Source of the DNA: an uncultured Bacteroidales bacterium
Lineage (GTDB): Bacteria; Bacteroidota; Bacteroidia; Bacteroidales; UBA932
DNA: 13,496 nt
NCBI GenBank assembly: GCA_946530505.1
Contig: CAMNAD010000032.1
Span: forward strand, 1 to 13,496
Reading direction: 5' to 3'
Under the pieces are notes generated by a model. It did no database searches and was not told where the DNA came from. It saw only the letters and a program-made list of their open reading frames with translations. How positions within the stretch are numbered: position 1 is the first letter of the stretch; the number at the start of each line of letters is the position of its first letter. This document shows, one piece after another, positions 1 through 9,237 of the stretch. The position numbers were made by a program, and so were the translations under genes.

Positions 1-125
1 TTCCTTATTCATCTTTATCCCATCAAAAAATAGTGAAACTGACGGAGCCGCAGCGCCTCTTATTTCGAGAGCGGAATCGGCCGCGGGATGGGTTTTCGCG
101 ATTCGGAGTACGATATCATAATGCA

Positions 126-154
126 TTGTTCTGGGAAATCTGCGAATAAATTCG
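126..154 (+). promoter_or_regulatory. Weak candidate promoter for the alpha-galactosidase gene
   Basis: A TTG at 126-128 is followed after 18 bases by TAAATTCG at 147-154, one mismatch from the Bacteroidetes -7 box TAnnTTTG. The start codon lies 40 bases further on. Apart from a short GAATCG/CGATTC inverted repeat, I see no operator, riboswitch or other gene in positions 1-194. The match is imperfect and is offered only as the best candidate. Confidence 0.3.
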
Positions 155-194
155 TACCTTACACCCCCGGAAATCATACACTGGAAATAACACT

Positions 195-2321
195 ATGACA
201 ACACTCTTTGCTCTTCTCGCAAGCATCGCGGTATTGCACACCGCAAACACCACCATGGTTCTGGAAACGGAACCAGGACAGGAACTCAAGACAATCTACT
301 ATGGCACGAAACTCAGCGAATCCGAAACCGCCATGCTGGGCTCCTACAAGGTACAGCGGACCTATCCTTGCTACGGTGTGATAGGGACGGAGGAAGCGGC
401 ATTCGCCGCCATACAGGCCGACGGCAACCGCACCGTGCAGCTTCGCATCGAGAGTGCCGAGACCAGCTCCTGGGATGGCGGAAATCAACTTTGCGTGACC
501 TGCAAAGACGGTTTTTATCCGCTCACCGTCAAGATCTTTTTCAAGACCTTCAAGGACCAGGACATGATTGAAACCTGGACGGAGACGATAAACGAAGGCA
601 AGAAGCCCGTCACCCTTACCCGCTTCGATTCCGGGCATCTTCCCATACGCGTTGACGACGTGTGGATTTCCACGCTCTACGGCACCTGGGCTAATGAGGG
701 CCGGGTGAATACAGAGCCGCTGACCCGGGGATGGAAGGTGATACGCAACATCGACGGCACCCGCAATTCGCATACTTCTCACGGAGAGGTCATGATTTCC
801 CTCGACGGGAAGCCCCGCGAGGATGCAGGCCGCGTGATAGGGGCGGCACTCTGCTGGGGCGGCAATTATGAACTCCGCTTCCAGACCAACGACAGCGACT
901 ATCATCATTTCTTTGCCGGCATACTCCCCGAGCACGACAACGTTGTGCTGGCGAAAGGAAAGTCCTTCGCGACGCCTCACCTTGCACTTTCCTTCAGCAA
1001 TGACGGACTGAGCGGGGTGAGCCGCAACTTCCACCGCTGGGGTCGCAAGTATATGCTGCGCCACGGCGACCAGGAGCGCCGCATCCTTCTCAACAGCTGG
1101 GAAGGCGTGTATTTCGACATCAACGAAGACGGGATGAAACAGATGATGGACGACATCGCCTCGATGGGCGGTGAGCTCTTCGTCATGGACGACGGCTGGT
1201 TCGGCGACAAATATCCCCGCAACAACGACCACACTTCCCTCGGCGACTGGACCACCGACACCCGCAAGCTCCCGAACGGAGTGCCCGGACTCGTGAAGGC
1301 GGCCACCGAGCGCGGCATAAAGTTCGGCATTTGGGTGGAGCCCGAAATGACCAACACCGTCAGCGAACTCTATGAAGCGCATCCCGACTGGATCATCAAG
1401 GCGGCCAACCGCGACATAGTAAAGGGGCGCGGCGGCACCCAGGTGGTGCTCGACATGTCGAAAAAAGACGTGCAGGACTTCGCTTTCAGCGTAATCGACA
1501 ATGTAATGAAGGAGAATCCCGACATCGCCTACATCAAGTGGGATGCGAACGCCCCCATTTCCATGGATTTTTCCAACATAGCCTACTGGCAGGGCTTCTA
1601 TGCCATGGTGGAACGCGTGCGCGAGGCCTATCCCGACCTCACCATCCAGGATTGCGCATCTGGCGGCGGACGCGCCAACTGGGGAGTGCTGCCCTGGTTC
1701 GACGAGTTCTGGGTATCCGACAATACCGACGCCCTGCAACGCGTATACATGCAGTGGGGAACTTCCTATTTCTTCCCCGCAATAGCCATGGCATCGCACA
1801 TCAGCGCCACTCCCAACCACACCGTCTTCCGCACAACCTCGCTTAAGTACAGGATAGACGTCGCGATGAGCGGGCGATTGGGAATGGAGATTCAGCCGAA
1901 GAACATGACGGAGCAGGAGAAGGATATCTGCCGCAAGGCAATCGCCGACTACAAGCGAATCCGCCCCATAGTGCAGTTCGGCGACATCTACCGCCTGGTA
2001 TCTCCTTATGACAACCGCGGATTCGCTTCGCTGATGTATGTAGCGGAGAATAAAGACAAGGCCGTAGCCTACTGGTGGAAGATCGCCAACTTCTACGACG
2101 AGCACTTCCCCCGCCTGCGTTTCGCCGGGCTCGATGCGGAGCGCTCTTACCGCGTGACCGAGCTCAACCGTCTGGACATCAGCCCTCTCGCTTATGAAGG
2201 CAAGACTTTCACCGGCCGTTTCCTGATGGAATCCGGTCTGGAAATCCCTGCCACCAACAATGTGGAATGGTCGCTGAAGAGCGACTGGTCGTCCCGCGTG
2301 CTCCTGCTGGAAGCGCTATGA
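195..2321 (+). CDS. Alpha-galactosidase, glycoside hydrolase family 36, probably exported
   Basis: This 708-residue enzyme should release terminal alpha-1,6-linked galactose from raffinose-type oligosaccharides or galactomannan side chains with retention of configuration. The length fits full GH36 proteins: an N-terminal beta-sandwich domain to about residue 280, a (beta/alpha)8 catalytic barrel to about 600, and a C-terminal beta domain. Visible GH36 motifs are MDDGWFG (331-337), GIWVEPEM (378-385), YIKWD with the likely nucleophile D450, CASGGGRANW (488-497) and WVSDNTDA (506-513) with the likely acid/base D509. The nucleophile motif continues as ANAP rather than the MNR common in Firmicutes enzymes. 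The first 18 or so residues are hydrophobic and resemble a short signal peptide without a lipobox cysteine, so I infer a periplasmic location. The start chosen is the first ATG in frame that leaves this leader intact. No SusC/SusD or regulator gene is adjacent. Family is certain; substrate is inferred. Confidence 0.93.
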   Translation: MTTLFALLASIAVLHTANTTMVLETEPGQELKTIYYGTKLSESETAMLGSYKVQRTYPCYGVIGTEEAAFAAIQADGNRTVQLRIESAETSSWDGGNQLCVTCKDGFYPLTVKIFFKTFKDQDMIETWTETINEGKKPVTLTRFDSGHLPIRVDDVWISTLYGTWANEGRVNTEPLTRGWKVIRNIDGTRNSHTSHGEVMISLDGKPREDAGRVIGAALCWGGNYELRFQTNDSDYHHFFAGILPEHDNVVLAKGKSFATPHLALSFSNDGLSGVSRNFHRWGRKYMLRHGDQERRILLNSWEGVYFDINEDGMKQMMDDIASMGGELFVMDDGWFGDKYPRNNDHTSLGDWTTDTRKLPNGVPGLVKAATERGIKFGIWVEPEMTNTVSELYEAHPDWIIKAANRDIVKGRGGTQVVLDMSKKDVQDFAFSVIDNVMKENPDIAYIKWDANAPISMDFSNIAYWQGFYAMVERVREAYPDLTIQDCASGGGRANWGVLPWFDEFWVSDNTDALQRVYMQWGTSYFFPAIAMASHISATPNHTVFRTTSLKYRIDVAMSGRLGMEIQPKNMTEQEKDICRKAIADYKRIRPIVQFGDIYRLVSPYDNRGFASLMYVAENKDKAVAYWWKIANFYDEHFPRLRFAGLDAERSYRVTELNRLDISPLAYEGKTFTGRFLMESGLEIPATNNVEWSLKSDWSSRVLLLEAL

Positions 2322-2366
2322 CAAGACGCAGGGTGTGATCACCGATATGGACGAGGTTAAGGAAAT

Positions 2367-3017
2367 TCAATATAAGGGCACATCCACTTCTGTCAGCACA
2401 GGTGCCTGACTCATATCCTGGGGGTTGGTGCCGGGCTCGTCCTGCGGGATGCTCTGTCCGATAAGTGCGAAGAGTTGCTGCCAGTAGAGCGGGAACTCTC
2501 CTTCGGCATTCTTGAAGTTCATCGGCTTGGCCTCGAAAAGATAGCCTCCGTCCGGGGTGCGGTAACTGTCGCGCACCAGTTCGGAGCAGTACATCGCTTC
2601 GTTGTCCGGGCTGAACCACACGTCGTACGGGCGGCCGAGGAACTGTTTTGCATTCTCTACGAACTGCTCTGCCATCTTGCTGTCTTTCAAGCGCTTGATT
2701 ATGAACACCGGCATCGAGCCGTCTTTCAGGGTGAAGTCGCGAAGGAAGGTATCGAGCGGATGGCGGTCCACTCCGTGCTTTATGGTTGCATCTATGATCC
2801 AGGTGGTGTCGGCCCCGACCTCCGCGATGGCAACGTGGATGAGGTTGAGATTCCCGCTTCCGGTGGCATCGCTGATGGCACTGCCCATGGAATCAGGGTC
2901 CAGGCTGTAGTCCTGGGGAATTCCTACGAAAACCAGGTCTCCGGTGCGGAGGGTGTCGGCTGTCTTGCATCCGGCAAGGGCTGCAATCACAACAAATAGG
3001 TATGCAAATCTTTTCAT
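2367..3017 (-). CDS. YiiX-like permuted papain-fold (NlpC/P60-type) lipoprotein
   Basis: This is a 216-residue lipoprotein of the YiiX/YebB-like group of circularly permuted NlpC/P60 cysteine hydrolases. It starts with a lysine/arginine-containing signal peptide ending in the lipobox LAGC, with Cys17 as the lipidation site. GDLVFVGI (26-33) matches the typical family opening, His61 in LIHVAIAE is the likely catalytic histidine, and Cys144 in MYCSELV is the likely nucleophile; His before Cys is the permuted order. The protein is probably anchored in a membrane facing the periplasm and may cut an amide bond in peptidoglycan, a lipid or a protein; the substrate is unknown. I chose the ATG at 3017 because it gives a normal lipoprotein signal. 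The in-frame ATG at 3077 would add 20 residues and run through the promoter. The gene is convergent with the galactosidase gene, with 45 bp between the stops and no convincing terminator. Confidence 0.85.
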   Translation of the reverse strand: MKRFAYLFVVIAALAGCKTADTLRTGDLVFVGIPQDYSLDPDSMGSAISDATGSGNLNLIHVAIAEVGADTTWIIDATIKHGVDRHPLDTFLRDFTLKDGSMPVFIIKRLKDSKMAEQFVENAKQFLGRPYDVWFSPDNEAMYCSELVRDSYRTPDGGYLFEAKPMNFKNAEGEFPLYWQQLFALIGQSIPQDEPGTNPQDMSQAPVLTEVDVPLY

Positions 3018-3054
3018 GGTGCAAAAATACGTAGAAAAAAGATATATTTGCACC
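3018..3054. promoter_or_regulatory. Divergent, near-symmetric promoter pair with -7 boxes
   Basis: On the minus strand TATTTTTG (3029-3022) and on the plus strand TATATTTG (3043-3050) both match the Bacteroidetes -7 consensus TAnnTTTG. Each is followed by CACC, so the two halves form a 12-bp inverted repeat with one mismatch (GGTGCAAAAATA at 3018-3029, TATATTTGCACC at 3043-3054). The lipoprotein ATG begins 4 bases after its box and the ZIP-like ATG 7 bases after its box, so both messages should be leaderless or nearly so. Recognisable -33 boxes are weak on both sides. Confidence 0.7.
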
Positions 3055-3057
3055 GGT

Positions 3058-3234
3058 ATGAACGAATCTGTAATCATCGCACTCCTTATTCCCTTTGCCG
3101 CAGGAGCAATGCTCTATGTGGTAATCGAGGAACTGGTTCCGGAGGCCTCCGAAGGGGAACATTCCAACCTCGGCACAGTGGGATTTGCCGCAGGATTTGC
3201 CCTGATGATGGTGCTCGACGTTTTGTTGGGATAA
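3058..3234 (+). CDS. Short protein equal to the C-terminal end of ZIP metal transporters
   Basis: The 58-residue product has two membrane-spanning segments (about 5-22 and 40-57) joined by a short acidic loop. The stretch FAAGAMLYVVIEELVPEA, followed by a loop and GFALMMVLDVLLG, is the hallmark of the last two helices of the ZIP (ZupT/GufA-like) family of zinc and divalent metal permeases, which normally have eight helices and about 250 residues. The metal-binding helices IV and V are missing, so it cannot be a complete transporter. No upstream remainder is present: the adjoining DNA is the divergent lipoprotein gene. The reading frame is intact, starts just behind a good -7 box and ends 23 bp before uvrA. 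It is either a remnant left by deletion or a small membrane protein in its own right. I recognise the homology but not a function. Confidence 0.7.
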   Translation: MNESVIIALLIPFAAGAMLYVVIEELVPEASEGEHSNLGTVGFAAGFALMMVLDVLLG

Positions 3235-3240
3235 TTTTTG

Positions 3241-3248
3241 TATCTTTG
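3241..3248 (+). promoter_or_regulatory. -7 promoter box upstream of uvrA
   Basis: TATCTTTG is an exact TAnnTTTG match 9 bases before the uvrA ATG at 3258. A TTTG at 3222-3225 could serve as the upstream element, though its spacing of 15 bases is shorter than usual. The box lies right after the ZIP-like stop codon, so uvrA probably has its own promoter with a very short leader. Confidence 0.6.
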
Positions 3249-3257
3249 CTCTTCACT

Positions 3258-6007
<2,750 letters not shown>

Positions 6008-6011
<4 letters not shown>

Positions 6012-7015
6012 GCGAAGAAATTACCAAGATCGAGGCAGCCCGCAGGGAGTATGCCGACTGGTGCTCCGCAGTGGGCATCGACACCATCGAAAAACTGAAC
6101 AGCGTGCTTTCCGACGGCCAGGCCATCAGGCTGATAAACCTCTGCGAAGCCCGCCAGGAGCGCAAGTATGCAGAAATCGCGAACCAGATTTTCTGGCACA
6201 AGAAGAAGACCAAGATCGTGATGATGTCCGGGCCTTCTTCCAGCGGCAAGACCAGCAGTTCGCTGCGCATCGCCCAGCAATGCGCCGTGCTCGGGCTGAA
6301 TCCAAAAGTGATAGAACTGGACAATTACTTCGTTGATCGCGAGCATACCCCCAAGGACGAGAACGGCGAATACGATTTCGAAGCCCTGGGCGCGATGAAT
6401 GTGAAGCTGCTTAACGAAAACCTGAACGACTTGCTTACGGGGAAGGAAGTCATCATCCCTAAATACGATTTCAAGAGCGGCATCACCGTCTTTGACGAGT
6501 CCCGCCGCATGAAGCTGGAAGAGAACGACATGCTCTTCATGGAAGGCATCCATGCTCTGAATCCCGACCTTACTCCCAACGTGGACAGGGACCGTATCTA
6601 CAATGTGTATATCTCGGCATTGTCTGCTCTTCCGGGTGGTACCAAGGTCCATGGCTCTACTACCGACAAGAGGCTCCTGCGCCGCATTGTGCGCGACAAC
6701 CGTGTGCGCGGCATCAGCCCCGAGGAGAACATCCTCCGCTGGCCGAGCGTCCGTCGCGGTGAAACCCGCAATATCTTCCCATTCGAAGAGAATGCCCGCG
6801 TTGTGTTCAACTCCTCCACCTTGTACGACCTGCCTCTGCTCAAGTACTATGCCGAGCCCCTGCTCTATGGCGTGACCGAGGCATCTCCGGCATACCAGAA
6901 GGCCCAGGACCTGCTGCATTTCATCGAACCCGTCATCGCTCTCAAGCCTGCCGAGATAGCAGCAATCCCTCCGACCTCCATCATGCGCGAGTTCATCGGC
7001 GGACAGACACTCTAG
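6008..7015 (+). CDS. Uridine kinase-like nucleoside kinase, short form without TGS/ThrRS-like N-terminus
   Basis: This 335-residue protein belongs to the phosphoribulokinase/uridine kinase P-loop family and probably phosphorylates a nucleoside such as uridine or cytidine using NTP. It shows Walker A GPSSSGKT (75-82), LDNYFVD (104-110), the EGIHALNP strand (179-186) and the basic RRIVRD segment (225-230). It aligns well with the C-terminal half of the roughly 550-residue nucleoside kinases of Bacteroides. It lacks their N-terminal half, which carries TGS and threonyl-tRNA-synthetase-like domains, retaining only about 65 residues before the P-loop. The ATG lies inside the uvrA stop (ATGA), leaving no room for a longer gene, so this is a genuine short form. 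MurQ follows after 4 bp. The exact substrate is inferred from the family only. Confidence 0.85.
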
Positions 7016-7019
7016 CATT

Positions 7020-7823
7020 ATGAAATCCACCGAACAGGCATCGCTTTATTCCGGGCTTGACCGGATGTCCACCGATGAATTGCTGAGAGGCATCAACGCC
7101 GAGGACAGCAAGGTCCCTGCAGTAGTCGCCGGCTGCATCCCTCAGATATCCGCCCTTGTGGACGGGATTGTGGAGAGGATGAAACGCGGCGGGCGGGTTT
7201 TCTACATCGGTGCCGGCACCAGCGGCCGTCTTGGCATAACGGATGCTTCGGAGATATTCCCGACCTACGGGCTCGACGGTGCGTTTATCGGCATAATCGC
7301 TGGGGGAGACGGGGCCATCCGCAGGGCAGTCGAGGGTGCGGAAGATGATCCGGAGCAGGGGTGGAAGGATGTGCTGGCATTCGGCCCGAAGCCGGAAGAC
7401 AGCATAGTGGGGATATCCGCTTCGGGCGGCGCGCCTTATGTGACCGGTGCGGTCCGGAAGGCGCGGGAGGCCGGCTTGTTGACGGCATGCATCTGCTGCA
7501 ACGAGGGTTCCGCGCTTGAAGAAGCCGTTGAATTTCCGGTCGTGGCCGTGGTGGGTCCGGAGTTCGTGACCGGCAGCACCCGGATGAAGGCGGGGACCGC
7601 CACCAAGTTGATTCTCAATATGATATCTACCTCGGTGATGATACGCCTGGGGCATGTGAAAGGCAGTCATATGGTGGATATGCAGCTCACCAACAGGAAA
7701 CTCGTCGACCGCGGTACCCGTATGATAATGGAAGAGACGGGAATCGCGGACTACGAAGAAGCGAAGGCGCTGCTTCTGGAGCACGGCAGCGTGCGTGCTG
7801 CAGTCGATTCAGTCAAGATCTAG
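7020..7823 (+). CDS. murQ: N-acetylmuramic acid 6-phosphate etherase
   Basis: MurQ cleaves the lactyl ether of N-acetylmuramic acid 6-phosphate to give N-acetylglucosamine 6-phosphate and D-lactate, a step in peptidoglycan recycling in the cytoplasm. The 267-residue length is normal. It is a SIS-domain protein with the signature GAGTSGRLGITDASE (64-78), where E78 corresponds to the catalytic glutamate (Glu83 in E. coli), followed by AEDDPEQGW (107-115) and GPEFVTGSTRMKAGTATK (179-196), which closely match known MurQ sequences. The first residues STEQASLYSGLDRMS also match the family, supporting the chosen start. It sits 4 bp after the kinase gene and probably shares its transcript. No anhydroMurNAc kinase or MurNAc uptake gene lies beside it. 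Its last 15 bp overlap the end of the convergent hydrolase gene. Confidence 0.95.
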   Translation: MKSTEQASLYSGLDRMSTDELLRGINAEDSKVPAVVAGCIPQISALVDGIVERMKRGGRVFYIGAGTSGRLGITDASEIFPTYGLDGAFIGIIAGGDGAIRRAVEGAEDDPEQGWKDVLAFGPKPEDSIVGISASGGAPYVTGAVRKAREAGLLTACICCNEGSALEEAVEFPVVAVVGPEFVTGSTRMKAGTATKLILNMISTSVMIRLGHVKGSHMVDMQLTNRKLVDRGTRMIMEETGIADYEEAKALLLEHGSVRAAVDSVKI

Positions 7824-8519
7824 TTCTTCTCTCTCGTTGAACGGTTCCAGGAACGGGTTTTCCATCCGTTCACGAGCGATTGTGCTTGCAGGACCGTGAC
7901 CGGGAAAGATGTCGGTTTCTCCCGGGAGGAAGATGAGTTTTTCCATAATTGAGCGTATCTCGGAGTCATAGTTGCCTCCTGGGAGGTCGGTGCGGCCGAT
8001 AGTGCCTGCAAACAGTGTGTCGCCGGTAAAGAGAATATGCTCTTCTTCGTTGTAGTAGCATACGCTGTCCGGCGTATGTCCGGGGGTGGCGATCACCTTG
8101 AAACCCGCGACGTATCCTTCATCCTCCACTTGCAGACACGAAATGGCCTTCTCCGGTGTCTGCACCCCCTCTCCAGCCGGACGCAGACACGAAAAGGCGT
8201 CCGTGGGTGTCTGCAATGAGCCGGAAGCGGAATATACCGGGATGCCGAACTTTTCTGCCAGGGGAGCGACGCCCAGAGTATGGTCCGAGTGGGAGTGCGT
8301 CAGCAGGATCGCTTCCGGCTTCAGACCTTCGCTGTCCAGATACTGATACAGCGCATTCAATTCGGCGGAGACCGGCGAACACGGGAATGACGCCGGCGCA
8401 GCCGACAAGCCGGTCTCAGCAGTTGCGAAACCGGGGTCGATGATTACGCAGGAAGCGCCCGAAGAAACCACGTAAGAATTCTCCTGAAGAGCATTGCATA
8501 CAAACCTCTTTATCTTCAT
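7809..8519 (-). CDS. Metallo-beta-lactamase-fold hydrolase (glyoxalase II-like) with palindrome-encoded insertions
   Basis: The 236-residue protein is a small cytoplasmic MBL-fold hydrolase of the glyoxalase II/YcbL-like group, likely a thioesterase-type enzyme with two metal ions. Metal ligands are visible: THSHSDH (74-80), His148 in ATPGHTP, Asp167 in TGDTLF and His208 in PGHGP. Two segments are unusual. Residues 35-51, between IIDPGF and the helix before THSHSDH, add about 17 residues relative to homologues I recall, and coincide with a 50-bp inverted repeat. Residues 102-135, in the lid region between IPVYSAS and FKVIATPGH, consist of two 17-residue repeats (QTP..A.SCL....EG) encoded by hairpin-bearing 51-bp units. 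The frame stays open through all of these, so the enzyme is probably functional. It is transcribed from a divergent promoter region shared with the deoxynucleoside kinases and converges on murQ. The substrate cannot be told from sequence. Confidence 0.87.
   Translation of the reverse strand: MKIKRFVCNALQENSYVVSSGASCVIIDPGFATAETGLSAAPASFPCSPVSAELNALYQYLDSEGLKPEAILLTHSHSDHTLGVAPLAEKFGIPVYSASGSLQTPTDAFSCLRPAGEGVQTPEKAISCLQVEDEGYVAGFKVIATPGHTPDSVCYYNEEEHILFTGDTLFAGTIGRTDLPGGNYDSEIRSIMEKLIFLPGETDIFPGHGPASTIARERMENPFLEPFNEREELDLD
8115..8216 (-). repeat. Two tandem 51-bp in-frame coding repeats, each with a 34-bp hairpin core
   Basis: Unit 1 (8166-8216) and unit 2 (8115-8165) are each exactly 17 codons. 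The 33-base cores match at about 26 positions by hand, while the remaining 18 bases hardly match. Each core is a hairpin with arms GCAGACAC and GTGTCTGC and a 16-base loop: arms 8131-8139/8156-8164 (9 bp) and 8183-8190/8207-8214 (8 bp). Conservation restricted to the stem-loop suggests two copies of one palindromic element rather than simple duplication of a protein segment. No other copy of the arm sequence was noticed in the window. Confidence 0.85.
8368..8417. repeat. 50-bp inverted repeat inside the MBL hydrolase gene
   Basis: Perfect 9-bp arms GAGACCGGC (8368-8376) and GCCGGTCTC (8409-8417) enclose 32 bases, which contain an inner CGCCGGCG palindrome (8391-8398) and GGGAATGACG. The span encodes residues 35-51 of the hydrolase, the stretch that appears extra compared with ordinary family members. 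It shares no clear sequence with the hairpins at 8131-8214, so it would be a different element type. Confidence 0.7.
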
Positions 8520-8543
8520 AATAAAAAGCGGACTGGCGAATGA

Positions 8544-8578
8544 TTTGTTACAAAATTACGAATAAAATGTTAAATTTG
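8544..8578 (+). promoter_or_regulatory. Promoter of the deoxynucleoside kinase operon
   Basis: TAAATTTG at 8571-8578 matches the Bacteroidetes -7 consensus, and TTTG at 8544-8547 lies 23 bases upstream as a possible -33 element. A 26-base leader follows before the first kinase ATG at 8605. This is the only good promoter seen for the five-gene run that reaches the right edge. Confidence 0.6.
8551..8558 (-). promoter_or_regulatory. -7 promoter box for the MBL hydrolase gene
   Basis: Read on the minus strand this is TAATTTTG, an exact TAnnTTTG match, 31 bases upstream of the hydrolase start at 8519. No clear -33 element is visible. Its upstream zone overlaps the plus-strand promoter for the deoxynucleoside kinases, so the two directions may interfere with each other. 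Confidence 0.55.
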
Positions 8579-8604
8579 TAGATTGAGATAAAAATGTGTA
8601 CTGA

Positions 8605-9216
8605 ATGCATATAGGCGTAGCAGGAAATATCGGCAGCGGAAAGACAACCTTGACCAGAATGCTTGCAGAGCATTACGGCTGGAAGCCGCAGTTCGAATCG
8701 GTCACATACAATCCGTACCTGGAGGATTACTACAAAGATATCCCCCGGTGGTCGTATAATCTTGAGACCTACTTCCTTGCACAGCGCTTCAAGGATGTGC
8801 TGGAAATAGCCAAATCCAAGGAAACCATCATCCAGGACCGCACCATTTCGGAGGGTGTATACATCTTTGTTGCGAACAACTATGAAATGGGAAATCTTTC
8901 TGAGCGTGACTACAATACCTATATGCAGCTCTTTGAACTGATGATGAGCACCGTGAAACAGCCCGACCTCCTCATTTACCTCAAGTCCGGCATCGAGCAT
9001 CTGGTAGCCAATATCCAAAAGCGTGGCCGCGACTATGAGCAGAGCATCAGCATCGAATATCTCGACGGACTCAACCGCCATTACGAAGACTGGATATCCA
9101 AGTATTCCGGTCCGCTGCTCGTGGTGGAAACAGACAATATAGATTTTAAGAATAACCCCGAGGACTTCGCGGCGATAACCGACCGTATCGACGCCCAGCT
9201 CTTCGGACTGTTTTGA
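8605..9216 (+). CDS. Deoxynucleoside kinase, first of a tandem pair
   Basis: The 203-residue cytoplasmic enzyme belongs to the deoxynucleoside kinase family (dCK/dGK/dAK type) and should phosphorylate a salvaged deoxynucleoside to its 5'-monophosphate. The P-loop is GNIGSGKT (7-14), E31 in FESV occupies the place of the family's catalytic glutamate, QDRT (77-80) corresponds to the ERS/DRS motif, and RGRDYEQS (140-147) is the lid with arginines. Length is normal. It aligns without gaps over its full length with the next gene at roughly 64% identity (129 of 203 by hand). The two therefore arose by duplication and might form a heterodimer like the paired dAK/dGK of lactobacilli; that is inference. 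It leads an operon of five genes. Confidence 0.93.
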   Translation: MHIGVAGNIGSGKTTLTRMLAEHYGWKPQFESVTYNPYLEDYYKDIPRWSYNLETYFLAQRFKDVLEIAKSKETIIQDRTISEGVYIFVANNYEMGNLSERDYNTYMQLFELMMSTVKQPDLLIYLKSGIEHLVANIQKRGRDYEQSISIEYLDGLNRHYEDWISKYSGPLLVVETDNIDFKNNPEDFAAITDRIDAQLFGLF

Positions 9217-9237
9217 TATTATAAAACTTAATCAGTC

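Noticed and set aside
1..12. Possible start of a divergent minus-strand gene (ATG at 12, M-N-K-E)
   Set aside because: Only four codons are visible and the -7-like sequence upstream has an extra base, so it cannot be supported.
174..2105. Long open frame (643 codons) on the minus strand
   Set aside because: It is antisense to the GH36 gene, has no recognisable domain and a composition typical of reverse-frame translation of GC-rich coding DNA.
2332..2343. GGTGTGATCACC as a terminator between the convergent genes
   Set aside because: The stem is only four base pairs and no run of T follows in either direction.
3018..3077. Longer lipoprotein start at 3077
   Set aside because: It would place 20 extra residues before a standard lipoprotein signal and would cover the promoter region.
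3048..3257. Extended uvrA start at 3048
   Set aside because: The additional 70 residues overlap the ZIP-like gene and match nothing in UvrA; a promoter box precedes the ATG at 3258.
8131..8214. CRISPR-like repeat-spacer pattern
   Set aside because: Only two units, imperfect, inside a coding frame, with no cas genes nearby.
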